Shown here: one piece after another, positions 54,030 to 64,000 of the stretch
Layout: each line of letters begins with the position of its first letter
How positions within the stretch are numbered: the stretch's first letter is position 1
DNA from: Mangifera indica
Taxonomy: Eukaryota > Streptophyta > Magnoliopsida > Sapindales > Anacardiaceae
DNA length: 64,000 bases
Assembly: GCF_011075055.1 (NCBI RefSeq)
Contig: NC_058155.1
Coordinates: 11,317,537 to 11,381,536, forward strand
Reading direction: 5' to 3'
Notes under the pieces: generated by a model
The model's database searches: none
What the model saw: the letters and a program-made list of their open reading frames with translations, nothing else
What the model was told of the DNA's origin: nothing
Translations under genes and position numbers: made by a program

Positions 54030-54182
54030 TTATGTATACAGTTTTATTACATAAATAATGACGTATCATCATGTAATTATACAGTTAAGAATTAAATATA
54101 AAATAATATTCAATTATATAGTAAAATATCATTATTTGTACATAAAATTATACATAAAAATTGTGTATATAGTTTTATTATG
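54030..54182. repeat. AT-rich dispersed repeat copy bounded by a 16-bp direct repeat
   Basis: GTATACAGTTTTATTA near 54035 and GTATATAGTTTTATTA near 54166 bracket a palindromic AT-rich core (AATTAAATATAAAATAATATT type). Related cores occur at about 7776-7900, 43680-43790, 51600-51720, 53815-53930 and 62400-62570, so this is a dispersed family in this genome. Confidence 0.55.
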
Positions 54183-54389
54183 CCGAAAGCACTTAAAAAA
54201 AGCTACCCTCTACATATGTAGGTTTATCAAATAAATGTACGACTATCATTGATGTATCAAATCCCAATAAAACTCCAAAATTAATTATATTAGGACGAGA
54301 AAATTGTGATCGGTGATCCTCTGGAAAGTCCTTGTGTTGAAACTGTTTGATATATAGAGAAATATCAAATAAATCTTATTGTTTCTAAT

Positions 54390-54519
54390 GGTAGTTTGAA
54401 TGGCAAAGATAATAATATTTCACATAAGAGAGTATGGGTTCAAAACTTGATATTGACATATTAGGTTTAAACTCAACTTAAACGTGATGGTTGTTATTAC
54501 CTTTGCCACTCAAGCTACC
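54390..54519 (+). repeat. tRNA-like dispersed repeat, copy 2, with inverted ends
   Basis: GGTAGTTTGAATGGCAAAGA at 54390 is matched by an inverted copy ending at 54519 (inverse reads GGTAGCTTGAGTGGCAAAGG). Inside is GTATGGGTTCAAAACTTGAT, similar to a polymerase III B box. It is related to copies at 30040-30136 and 59631-59745. Confidence 0.5.
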
Positions 54520-55878
54520 TTTTATCAAATATAAATTGTCCATTAATATGATTTATCGTCGGCTTTATCACCATTTTAAATTATGATATCATGAATTTTT
54601 ATTTAGTTTTATTTTGCTCTAGATTAAATAATTTTAAATTAAAAAATATATCATATATATTTATATACATATTAAAAAATTGAATACCCATAATGATAAT
54701 AATATTATTATTATTATTTTTGTCTTTTCAGTATTTTAATAAAAATTTTAACGGAGAGATATTAACAGTAACACTCACTTCTTATTTCAACCTTCTAAAA
54801 TGGATATATGAAACTGAAGCTGGACCTTATAATAGGAAAAGCTTCAGCAAGAATAAGCCCAAACCATGTAAGTGATTAGATTTTATCAAAACACAATAGC
54901 CCGATACAATATCTGCTTGATGTGGGTTCGGTCTTTCATGGTCGTGGCTTCGTTTGAACTTTCAAGTCAATAGTGCTTCAAACAGCTCAGTGTTTGCTGG
55001 CTCTGCCCATGTCTCTGTATATATTTTAACAAATACAGATGGATGAAACAGTGCTTGTTCCTTTCTAAGCAACTCCCTGAGTTGTTGTCTGTTTCAGAAG
55101 TAATAATTCTCTTATAAATGTTTGACCCAATTGTCTTGGTCGAATTGAATCGCCCAAAACACATAAAACGTTTGGAGATATTATTATTCTATGCAGATTT
55201 CTACACAACTTAAGTATTCTAGGTAGACCTTTACACAATGAGAAATGACAAAGGGAAGAGATAAGGAGAAAATTTCAATCCTGATCTCTATTCTAGTTTC
55301 TGTCTCTATCTTTACAAGAAATATTAATTTTCGTTTTCGTTATAGAAATAAAAATGATTTTCTATCTCTTTCCTACGAAGAAAAATCATTTCTTGTCTCT
55401 GCAAAAAATTTTTTTTCCCTATGTCTGTAAAGAAAAATCTTCTCTTCATATTCTATAAACACCATATAAATATATTAAATAATAAAATTAAAATCAATCT
55501 ACTATTTCAAATATCACAAATATAATATATTAATTATTTTAATATGTATAACAAAAACTTAAATAAATTTAAAAAATATAAATAATCTAAAACTATAAAA
55601 ATATAATAATATTTTAAGTAAATATATTAATATAAATAAATAAAAAATAGGGGCAACACAGAACAGACAATGACGGACCTAGAAATAAAATTTAGAAGGT
55701 CAATATTATAATAGTACAAATAAATTTTAAATAAAAATAAATACAAATATTTGTTTTAATAAAAATTCATTAACTAATATATTTATAATTGTCATAAATA
55801 TGATTTCATTTTTTAAAAGTATTATAAAATGACTTTATTATCAATACTATATAATACATCATTATCTATATAAGTAAC

Positions 55879-56089
55879 TAGGGTTGGACTCGAATAAACT
55901 TGATTCGATCTTAAAAGTTGGCTTGGTTCAAATTTATTTAGAAATGAATGATTTTAATATGTACAAATCTTAATCAAAATCAAACTAAAATATATTTTTT
56001 TAGTTTGATTTAAAATTTTTGAAACTGTTTTTTTCAATTTGATTTGAAAAAACTCTTAAACTTTATCAAACTTGATCGTGCACACCTAA
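55879..56089. mobile_element. Degenerate hAT MITE
   Basis: The left end TAGGGTTGGACTCGAATAAA resembles the hAT MITEs at 3744 and 41434; the right end inverted reads TAGGTGTGCACGATC. The flanks TAAGTAAC (55871-55878) and TAAATAAC (56090-56097) agree at 7 of 8 positions. Confidence 0.6.
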
Positions 56090-56778
56090 TAAATAACCTC
56101 AATATGATTTTATTTTTATAGTGTATTGTAAAAATTATTCTATTGAAATATTTTACAGAGGCATGTTAAAATTTTTAACACTTTCATTTTGAACGGAGAA
56201 AGTGAAAATAGAACACTTTTAAAAAAAATGAAAAGAGAATATGTTATATCATACAATTAAAAATTGAAACTAATATAAGAGGTAAATTTTAATTTTATAA
56301 ACTTGGAACTAATACAATTATAATTAATATTACACCATGGAAATTTTCAACATAATTTTGAATTTATTTAAAAGTTAATAAGAGTGAAGTGATTTATTTG
56401 ATTTCTCTCATTTTTGTTAATAAAAATAAAATAAGATAATTTTTTTTTAAATTTTTATTATTGAGATTTTCTTTGTTTTTATCCTTATTATTTTCTTTGT
56501 TTTTATTAAAAAAACCTCTTTTTAATTTGAATCAGAGAGGATCAAAACTTTTAAAAATCAGACCGAAATTTCTATCTCAATGCACAACTTACGTTAGAAT
56601 AAAAGGAAATGCAAAGAAAAGACCAACCAATTGTTGACTTTGTAAAGAAGAGGACAAACTACTTGTTCCCACGCGGTTCTTGCATTGGCCTTGGTCTCAT
56701 CCAAACCAAACCCACCGGCTAATGGGTTGAAAGGGAACAGTCTGGTCCCACCTGATCGAGCGGCTGAAATTAAATTTA

Positions 56779-57663
56779 GGGAAATTTTAAAAAATAGCCA
56801 AAATACCCTCCCATTAAGCAAAAATGCCCAAAATCACTATTTCCAAGCAAAAATACCCAAATTTACTGTTCCTAAACAAAAAATACCAAAATTACCCTTC
56901 TCCTCATTTATTTAACTCTCTCACTCACTATGGGGGTTAAATGGAAATTTAGATAAATATGGGGGGTTTTTGGATATTTTATATTGTAAACAAGTATGCT
57001 GTTATATGACAAATCTCTTGAAAAACCCACTGTGTTCTAAAAAATTTTTGTTGGCTCCCTAATATTTTAAAAAATCCATTTTACCCCTCTAACCCACGGT
57101 CAATGTCTGTTGACCGTGGGAGAAATTGTTTGACCGTGGGAAACATTGTTCCCACGGTCAAACTGCAGCTCCTTTGCAGCCATTTTCAGCCAAAAATTTG
57201 GTTGTTTTAGCCTCCAATTTCTACATAAATCAAATCTACACGTTGTATAACACAAAACCCCTCAATCAATTCAATAAAAACAACCAAGAATCAAAACATT
57301 TTAAACATTGTTCAAGTCGAAACCCTAAAATTTTAAACCTCAAAATCTCAATCAAATCTTAATCATATGTGAAATAACTTGATTCAAACAAGATTACGGG
57401 AGATATACTAACCTTCTTTGTCATTTTCGGTTGCCGAAAAGCAAGAAAATCGGCGAAAATTTGGTTGACCGTGGGATGACCGTGGGAAAGTGGGAAATTT
57501 TGAATTTGCACAGTGAACTGACCGTGGGAAGTAAGGAAATTTACTATGTTTATATATGGGGCAGTTTCATCATTTCACAAAACATGGGCATTTTTGCTTA
57601 AACCTAAATATTTTGGGTAATTTTTTAGACCCCCTAAATTTTGGCTATTTTTTATAATTTCCC
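56779..57663. mobile_element. Mutator-like non-autonomous element with perfect 9-bp target duplication
   Basis: The ends are GGGAAATTTTAAAAAATAGC and (inverted) GGGAAATTATAAAAAATAGC, and inverted similarity continues to AAGCAAAAATGCCC. A perfect 9-bp duplication, TTAAATTTA, flanks it at 56770-56778 and 57664-57672; nine base pairs is diagnostic for Mutator-like elements. The interior repeats the motif TTGACCGTGGG (or its complement) at least seven times near 57100-57160 and 57463-57530. There is no transposase; the short open frames inside are incidental. Confidence 0.88.
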
Positions 57664-58299
57664 TTAAATTTAATTTCATCACAGCTAAGCTAAATATTAT
57701 ATATCTTTATATATATATATATGGGGCCCACTATTCATCAAACCGTGGATAATTCTATGTCAAAGGAATTCAAAGTTGAATCACGTGAGACTCTTACAGG
57801 CTGGGAGTGGGGCCATCCTACGTGGAAGAACTTGAAACTGGTTGAGTTTTAAGTAACAGGGTTATGTTTGAGACAGATTTGAACCACTTGCAGAGACAGC
57901 TGCACATCTGAGGAACGGAAAATAGTCAAAAAGAAGATGGTCCCAATTTCCGTTTAAAAACGTCAGTTTCGTGTTGAACTTCAACAGCCCTTCCTTTTCG
58001 GTCATGTTTTACACATTGTGTTAATACAAGAATTATTTTATTAATTTTTCTTTTTCTCCAGGAAAATTCCATTCTTACCCCTCTCTTCAATTTCTCATAT
58101 AATCAAACATTGATCTAAACTATTTGTGATACAGACCCAAAATGGTGAATAGACAATTTCTGATCGAGGAAAGAAAATCCCCGTAATAATATAAACGGGG
58201 TCCACTTCTAAGCCACCCCGTTCTAGTTGGAAGGTTCCCCTTCCCGACTTTGCAAAAGCTAACTTCCAGGAAATATCCCCGTCTCCTTTTTACTCCATG

Positions 58300-58304
58300 T
58301 ATAA
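58300..58304 (+). promoter_or_regulatory. Candidate TATA box of the MYB gene
   Basis: TATAA within CCATGTATAAGCCC lies 82 bp upstream of the MYB start codon, a normal spacing for a short plant leader. Confidence 0.45.
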
Positions 58305-58381
58305 GCCCAAATGCTTCCTTTGCTTATGCTTGCTTCATATTGAAACCCCTTCAATTCTGTCAATCCTCTACTATTGCTTTA

Positions 58382-58972
58382 ATGGAAGCAATCAATAGGT
58401 GTTCTTCTTCAACTTCATCCTTAGGTTCTTCTTCTTCATCAGAATCATCTTTTGCTGGTAATGATAGAACGCCAAGAGCAGTCCACAAAGCTGAGAGAGT
58501 TAAGGGTCCATGGAGTGCAGAAGAAGACCGCATTTTAATAACTCTTGTTGAAAGATGTGGGCCAAAAAACTGGTCCCTTATAAGCCGATACATAAAGGGA
58601 AGGTCAGGGAAATCATGCAGGCTTAGATGGTGTAACCAGTTAAGCCCGCATGTTGAGCACAGGCCGTTCTCACCGGCAGAGGACGAGACCATCTTGGCCG
58701 CTCATTCTCGGCTCGGTAACCGCTGGGCCACCATTGCACGATTACTCCCTGGTCGAACAGATAATGCAGTCAAGAATCACTGGAACTCCACGTTGAAGAG
58801 AAGATTAACAGAACAACAATTACAACAGCAGCAACAACAAATGGACTATTTTGATAATGGAAGAATTAACCGAGAGTCTGTGGCTTCAGGATCTGTGCAG
58901 CAGTACTTGGGATTGGAAGATGATGCGTCGACAACATTAACATTGGGGCCACCAGGGAGTGGTGTGCGATGA
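58382..58972 (+). CDS. R2R3-MYB transcription factor, C-terminally truncated by a frameshift
   Basis: This intronless frame encodes 196 residues. A Ser-rich leader (1-30) precedes the R2 repeat (about 41-91, Trp44/64/83) and the R3 repeat (about 93-142, Phe96, Trp115, Trp134). The signatures SGKSCRLRWCNQLSP and PGRTDNAVKNHWNSTLKR place it near the MYB44/70/73/77 (subgroup 22) group or a close relative: nuclear DNA-binding regulators of stress and hormone responses. A poly-Gln run and LGLEDDASTTLTLGPPGSG follow, then the frame stops at TGA 58970. The conserved C-terminal helix of this group continues immediately in another frame (next entry), so the gene appears frameshifted. The first ATG of the frame is 58382. 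Confidence 0.88.
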   Translation: MEAINRCSSSTSSLGSSSSSESSFAGNDRTPRAVHKAERVKGPWSAEEDRILITLVERCGPKNWSLISRYIKGRSGKSCRLRWCNQLSPHVEHRPFSPAEDETILAAHSRLGNRWATIARLLPGRTDNAVKNHWNSTLKRRLTEQQLQQQQQQMDYFDNGRINRESVASGSVQQYLGLEDDASTTLTLGPPGSGVR

Positions 58973-59082
58973 CCACGGAGAGGAAAAGGGAGAGTTTACC
59001 GGCTGGGTTTTCGGATGCGATGAGAGATGTGATAACAAGAGAAGTAAGAGATTATATGAATTCAGCTTTGTCGGAGAATTAG
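58969..59082 (+). pseudogene. Out-of-frame C-terminal tail of the MYB gene
   Basis: Reading from ATG 58969 in the -1 frame relative to the MYB frame gives ERKRESLPAGFSDAMRDVIT, then REVRDYMNSALSEN and stop at 59080-59082. This matches the PAGF..VMRDVIAREVREYM type tail found in related MYBs right after a TLxPPG motif. A net loss of one base (or gain of two) near 58950-58968 explains the break. It may be an assembly error, a real truncating allele or a pseudogene in progress. Confidence 0.8.
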
Positions 59083-59630
59083 TGTTGCGCCTGCTTTGTA
59101 ACTTCAGTTCAACAGCTCCAAAAAGGCGGTCGAATTCAAATAATGGTTTCTCTTAAAAATAATATTAATTTGGTGGTTTATTTAGGATGAATTTCGTGTA
59201 AGAATAAACATAATTAAGATGTGCAGGTTGGCAAACCTCGACCTTTAAATAGTAAAGCTCAAGTTCTGATTTGATGGAAGCCCTAATGGGCAACATACAT
59301 GCCACAAATTGTTGCTGGAACAAAGATAGTAATGGAGAGGTCTTTTCAGTCTAACAATTTTCACCAGACGATGAATAAAGCCCTGGTATTATGGTTAATT
59401 CAAACTGCTATATTTTGACATCTTTATCTCATGTTTAATATTCCATGACAAATATCATGCCACCAATTTCAGGCATATTTAGCTTTTTATCATACCGACA
59501 GTGGACATGGAGTTAAAGCTCATTGAAATTTTGAATGTTGAGTGTGAAACTAAGAGCAGTCGTTTCGAGTATATAATAAACACAGTGCTAGTAGCAGTGG
59601 TAGGTCTACTAAAAACTGAGAATTAAGGCC

Positions 59631-59745
59631 TAAGATTTGCTTGAATGATAAAGATAGTGGTCTCTTAACAAGAAAACATATATTCAAAACCCACCAATGA
59701 TATATCAATACCAAACTTTTGACGAGTTTAGATCCAACTAAAAAA
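59631..59745 (+). repeat. tRNA-like dispersed repeat, copy 3
   Basis: TTGAATGATAAAGATAGTGG, then ATATATTCAAAACCCACCAA, then GATATATCAATACCAAACTT correspond to the A-box-like, B-box-like and 3' parts of the copies at 30040 and 54390. Confidence 0.45.
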
Positions 59746-60313
59746 AGGTTTCTTCATGTCTTTCATTGGAAACTAGAAACTTAAAACAATCTCTATATGT
59801 TTAAAGCTGGGAGCTGTAAATCCATATGGAGGAAGTTTATATACAATCTCTCTAATCACTTGCTTTAGATTTTCCCACACTAATTAGTGAAAGCTCCTGC
59901 ATGAGATGAGACTGAAAGTTCCTTAAAATGGAAGTCTTCAATTGCCTGCTTCTCACTGCATCTATTCTATCTAATTGATACTCTGAGGCATAAGTGGAAT
60001 AAAGAAAATACAAATGAAACTGACACAGCAATATTTCTACAGACTGCATAAGAATTAAGGAAAATATTATGTAAACATTCAATCATCGACCCTACTTTAT
60101 GGCAACTGGGACTCTAAACCGGCCCACCTGAAATTCTTTTTTGCTTAAAGAAACGACGTCTTTTCATGTTGCTCGCTTGTATTTTCCCCATTTCCCTTAT
60201 ATATAGTGTTGTGCCCGTGCCTGAGCAAAAGTCTCTGCCTCGCGTCCTCTGTAAGTTTGGGATCCTTAAGTTGACTGTTTACAATTTTAATGGTTGGGAG
60301 AACATCTCGATCC

Positions 60314-60376
60314 ATGGACTGTGTCCTAACAGGTTGTGCTAGCCTACAAAATTTAAAGGTTCGACACACAGTCCAT
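60314..60376. repeat. 12-bp imperfect inverted repeat
   Basis: ATGGACTGTGTC (60314-60325) pairs with GACACACAGTCCAT (60363-60376), leaving a 37-base loop; two extra bases bulge on the right arm. It could fold in RNA, but no known small RNA is recognised. Confidence 0.45.
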
Positions 60377-61130
60377 CGTGGGTTGAATCTATGTGGGTCT
60401 TTTGGCAAACCTTCCCGTCAGGTCTCAGCATCACTAACCCTGTTCGCAGACCTTCGCACAATCAACAAATTTGTGAATCATGCCATGGTCAGATCGTACC
60501 AATATAACGTGGACCAGCATAATCCACTGTCATGTTTGCATATAATATAGGATAAGGGTTTATGCCGCCTGTTTGAATTATTGCAAATAGGGTCTTCCAC
60601 CCACTGTACCCTCAGTTCAATTATTGTCTTCAGTTTCATTATATTTTGTTGAAACATTCTGTACAATCTATGTCTGTGCTGGTGTTCGGGGTTATCACAC
60701 CCTTTTAATCTATCCAGTGATTTTAGACTTAGATGGCGTGTTGACTTATTATTCTATAGATTGATCGATCTAACAAATTGTTTAGATTAATTACGTTAAT
60801 ATAATATAATTAAAATTTTAAAAAGAATTTTAATTATATGTGTTTAACATGCCCATTGAACCAGTTTGACCTAACAATCAAACTACAGTTCAGTACTTTT
60901 CACCAAATTTAACTTTGAGTAAATCATGTCTAATAACTAAAACTGGTTTTATCCATAACTCAAACTGATTTGGCACTAGTTCTGGTTGGATCAGCCGATT
61001 CAGGTTTTAGAACAGTGCATTTATGTGGACATATTGTGGATATAAATTACTTAAACTTCATTATTTATAAGCTTCATGTTGAAATAGCTCCCGCTGTCAG
61101 GTTTAAATTCTTCATCTAAATGACTAAACA

Positions 61131-61325
61131 TGATCGATTTCAAATGGTCCTGGTTTTGGTATATTCAGCGTCCTGCATCTTCTGCATTATGACTTTGCCT
61201 GTATTCCTAGATTTGCATTGTTGGACAAAAATGGGAAGGCACTGGCGAAGACAGGTATTCCTGGCAGTCGGCTTCATTTCGTGGCAGGTCTCCCTCCCTT
61301 ATCTTCTCAGAATTAATTGCCCCTT
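61131..61325 (+). other. Coding-like open frame, no recognised family
   Basis: A stop-to-stop frame reads ...[35 protein letters not shown] and stop. Its composition looks like real protein, unlike the flanking DNA. There is no start codon in a good context. It could be the last exon of a gene or a relic. Another frame of the same stretch is also open (61120-61434) but reads less like protein. Confidence 0.25.
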
Positions 61326-62879
61326 GAAACCTATTAGCTGTATTATAAGCTATCTGAATGAGCAAAAGCTACCGTCCTTCTCAGTTCATGAAAGACATGT
61401 TTTTGGTGGCACCGGCGTAGCATTCGACTTCTAGTAATATGAATTTAGAGCAGATAAAGTAAATCATGCATCCATTACAGTGTTTGGGCAGCAACAAAAA
61501 TTTCTAGGTAAAGAGGATTAGACTTCTCATCTTTCCAGCTATAATAGATACAACCTAAATTGGTTTGAGCTTGACTTACACATCACAGAAAAAAAGTTGA
61601 GTTTGAGTCAAAGTTCAAATTGAATTTATAAACTAACTAATTTTGAACCAATTTCATTATTCAAGTTCAAGTATTTAGGTTTTAATTTTAGAAACCGAAC
61701 CTCTCTAGTTATAAAAAATTTCAATTCATCACTCTCAAACAGACTTAAAATTGATAATTCTATATATGACTAATATTAAATTGACATTTGTTCAAACTTA
61801 ATTTAGATCAAATCAGATTTACCCTAATTTCAGCATTTGCATCATCTGTATTTATTCAAGCGGATTACAGCGGTGAACCTGAATTGATAGGTGTTTATTG
61901 CAACAGAGATTTCGGTCGGAGTTTTACAGTCTGGCATTTACAGTTGTCCTGTCAGGCATCCTTTCGAGATTGCCTACGGTAGACATGTGAGACCAACATG
62001 AGACTTTATTTGCAAGGAGAAACCGACAACTTTCTTTATTCCTGTTATTATTTGAGAAAACGAACGATATGGTTGGCGAAATAATGTTGTTTCCTGACAT
62101 GTCCAAAAGGTCCACATCAACTACATAGGCAGCCAGCTAGTAATTGTCTCTAGCTATGGCGTCAGAATTTCGGTAGAGTTATGTTTGACTGCCAAATTGA
62201 ACTGTCAAATCTAAGATATCGAATGAAATAAAATAAAAATTAATAACTATATTTTAAAATTCAATAATTATCTTGTTTAAATTAATAATTATGAAATTAA
62301 CTATTAATAAAATTTTATATATTTCATATAATGGTTCGTTAAAACGTTTAATTAAATTAAGATTTTTTTTCTAAAAATAACAATATAATATAATTTATCA
62401 CAAAAAATAATAATAAAATTATATACATAAATAATATATATAATTTTATATACAAATAATAATATATTATCATATAATTAAATATCTTATTTTTAATTTT
62501 TAATTATTTAATTATTTAATGATATATCTTTATTTTTATATAAAATTATATATATTATTTACACGTATAATACTGTTCAATCATTATCGACAATGCTTGT
62601 AAATCAAACAATGTAAGCCACTTTTTAACGATGAGAACAGTTCAGTGCTAACTAGTACACTATTTCACAGAGTTGAAGCCAAAATAGTAATAATAGTAAT
62701 GAAAATAATCTAGTTTTAGCGACCTCAACTAGTTACAGTAGTAAGACGAGGCTCCAACCAAAGCAATAATAAAATCATTCTCCAGGTTATGGTAAACCAA
62801 GTAAAGCTATGCTCCAACACATTGAAATAAGAAAGGAAGAAAAGAAAAGCAGAAGCAGGAGAAGAGTGGTTATGATATC

Positions 62880-63248
62880 TTAAGAATCTACATTAGCAGC
62901 CGGGTTGGGGTTGGGGTTGGGGTTGGGCTGCATGGATGGTTGGAGTTGGATAGGGTGTGGGGAAGGAAGAGAAATATCAGATAGAGAAGGCGTTGGGAGT
63001 GGTGGTGGGGGGCTGACTGTTCCATCAATGCATGAAGAGAACTTTCTCTCTGCCCACCTCTCTATATCGTATTCACCACAACCCATAATTCTCTTACCTG
63101 AACACAGTCGTCCGATCATGCACGCTGCTACGCCTAACACCATTATCACCACCATTACTCCAATCACTGGCCCCACAGACTCCTCCCTTGAGTGGCTGCT
63201 GTCTGCTATCATCAATGGCGGTGGCTGCTGTTCTAATGGCATTGACAT
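62880..63248 (-). CDS. Small single-pass membrane protein, plant-specific, unknown function
   Basis: A single-exon frame encodes 122 residues. A short polar N-terminus (1-26) is followed by one membrane segment at about 27-47 (PVIGVMVVIMVLGVAACMIG). A conserved-looking juxtamembrane segment comes next, RLCSGKRIMGCGEYDIERW (47-65), with AERKFSSCIDG after it and three Cys residues. The C-terminus is Pro-rich (SPPPPLPTP) and ends in a Pro-Asn repeat encoded by a GGGTTG repeat at 62902-62925. I recall plant proteins with the same RRIMGYG.YD.E.W pattern annotated only as transmembrane proteins. An in-frame stop (TAA) lies upstream of the ATG, supporting this start. Confidence 0.75.
   Translation of the reverse strand: MSMPLEQQPPPLMIADSSHSREESVGPVIGVMVVIMVLGVAACMIGRLCSGKRIMGCGEYDIERWAERKFSSCIDGTVSPPPPLPTPSLSDISLPSPHPIQLQPSMQPNPNPNPNPAANVDS
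62902..62925. repeat. (GGGTTG)4 hexamer repeat inside a coding region
   Basis: Four perfect GGGTTG units, resembling ciliate-type telomere sequence and able to form a G-quadruplex, encode PNPNPNP at the C-terminus of the small membrane protein on the minus strand. Confidence 0.85.
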
Positions 63249-64000
63249 TATGAATGAGAGATAGTGTAGGAAACGAGAAGACTCTGTTTACTGAAGAAGA
63301 AACAGCTGAAAATGGACTATGGTGAAAGGAAAAGAAAAGGAAAAGGAAAAGGAAACCCTCAATAGAAAAAGAGAGACAACAAGACATGAAGGTGGGTGAA
63401 AAATTCAAATGAAGAGGAAGGAAAAGAGGTAATGGTAGATCTAATGACCAATGGTACGTATTGGTATTATTTTATATATTATACTTGGATGAAGAACCCT
63501 AGGGACAGTAAAAAGTAACCAGAAAAGACGTGAGAATCTACCAGTGTAAAAGTAAAAAAGTCCAATACCTTTGCCTGAGAAACTCACCTCAAAAACATCG
63601 ACAAGCTTTTGCAGAACTTTTCTGCCACTGCAAGATGCCATAGATAGAAAAAAAAAACAAAAAAAACCTTAACGATGTACAATTCAAAAACCTTAACTTA
63701 CGACTAAACACTCCTATTTCACATTTCAAAATTTGAATTTGGTCTGTCAAAATTCATCACAAGTCACTGTCGTTTTCACATATATTTAGAGAGAAGAGGA
63801 AATTATGTTATCTTTCTAATAACAACAGTGATTATGCAATATACAAGTAACAATTCACATCAGTAAAAAGTACCAAAGGAGCATAACATGGAAAAAGGGC
63901 TACTCAAATTATTACTGGGACTTCATTGGGACCAGAAGAGTGGCCACTGCTTCCATTTTGTGCCTCCAAAAATGGAGCACTGTCTTAGTGGATAAACTTT
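63249..64000. other. Promoter region of the small membrane protein gene; possible exon further right
   Basis: A purine-rich (GGAAAA)n tract at about 63319-63356 lies in the probable leader. On the minus strand 63641-63588 could be an 18-codon first exon (MASCSGRKVLQKLVDVFE) ending in a perfect GAG|GTGAGT donor, but no acceptor that continues a convincing protein was found downstream. Confidence 0.35.

Larger units (their letters stand above)
53644..58381. other. Gene-free, repeat-rich region
   Basis: No protein gene is recognised. It contains AT-rich dispersed repeats (53815-53930, 54030-54182), a tRNA-like inverted repeat (54390-54519), a degenerate hAT MITE (55879-56089) and a Mutator-like element (56779-57663). 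Region 57673-58381 holds the promoter of the MYB gene. Confidence 0.6.
59083..62879. other. Intergenic region with unexplained coding-like patches
   Basis: No gene can be assigned. It has a tRNA-like repeat (59631-59745), an inverted repeat (60314-60376) inside a GC-richer patch (60130-60550), a coding-like patch (61131-61325), and the AT-rich dispersed repeat (62240-62570). See findings. Confidence 0.55.

Noticed and set aside
58250..58381. N-terminal extension of the MYB frame
   Set aside because: The frame opens with TTG, not ATG; the first ATG is 58382 and the extension has no MYB-family similarity.
58930..59082. A short intron joining the MYB frame to its C-terminal tail
   Set aside because: No plausible donor/acceptor pair of sufficient length exists, and this MYB group is normally intronless; a frameshift is simpler.
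61120..61434. 104-codon frame with hydrophobic stretch
   Set aside because: The frame reads less like protein than the overlapping one at 61131-61325 and has no recognised domain or gene context.
63588..63641. First coding exon MASCSGRKVLQKLVDVFE on the minus strand
   Set aside because: The donor is perfect, but no downstream acceptor continues a recognisable protein, and the frame does not join the 62880-63248 gene; kept only as a remark.

Overview
This is nuclear DNA of a eudicot plant, with no sign of organellar or bacterial content. Evidence: spliced genes with many short introns, plant-only gene families (CEP peptide precursor, DUF1645, MIP1-zipper/DUF547, RBP45/47 RNA-binding protein, class II serine carboxypeptidase-like), plastid transit-type N-termini, AT-rich spacers, and hAT, Mutator-like and Tourist-like non-autonomous transposons. 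The species cannot be fixed from sequence alone. Splice junctions below were derived by hand from reading-frame continuity and family conservation; every junction listed keeps the frame.

Layout. 1-5.4 kb: AT-rich spacer with a young hAT MITE (3744-4111). 5.5 kb: CEP signalling-peptide gene (+). 6-9 kb: spacer with a Tourist-like MITE. 9.0-11.7 kb: RBP45/47-like three-RRM protein (+, 6 exons). 12.1-18.1 kb: a ~330-425 bp tandem array invaded by a 3.4-kb foldback element and a ~1.07-kb hAT element. 18.6-24.3 kb: uroporphyrinogen-III synthase (+, 9 exons). 26.1-28.3 kb: serine carboxypeptidase-like gene (-, 8 exons). 28.4-35.9 kb: gene-poor, with a tRNA-Phe pseudogene and a Mutator-like foldback element. 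36.0-39.0 kb: MIP1-zipper/DUF547 protein (+, 10 exons). 42.1-43.1 kb: DUF1645 protein (+, one exon). 44.6-51.4 kb: prolyl-oligopeptidase-family (S9) hydrolase (-, 18 exons). 52.4-53.6 kb: phosphoglycerate-mutase-like protein (-, 7 exons). 56.8-57.7 kb: Mutator-like element with a perfect 9-bp target duplication. 58.4-59.1 kb: R2R3-MYB gene (+) whose conserved C-terminal helix is out of frame. 62.9-63.2 kb: small single-pass membrane protein (-).

The genes are unrelated housekeeping and regulatory genes; there is no cluster or pathway. UROS is a plastid tetrapyrrole enzyme, the SCPL protein is secretory, CEP is a secreted peptide hormone, and RBP45/47 and MYB act on RNA and DNA.

Main points for a second look: (1) the nested transposon structure at 12.1-18.1 kb, where a tandem paralogous unit preserves the empty site of both insertions; (2) three GC-AG introns among 52 inferred introns, two in one gene; (3) the one-base-type frameshift in the MYB gene; (4) a tRNA-Phe pseudogene with a 7-bp duplication next to the anticodon.
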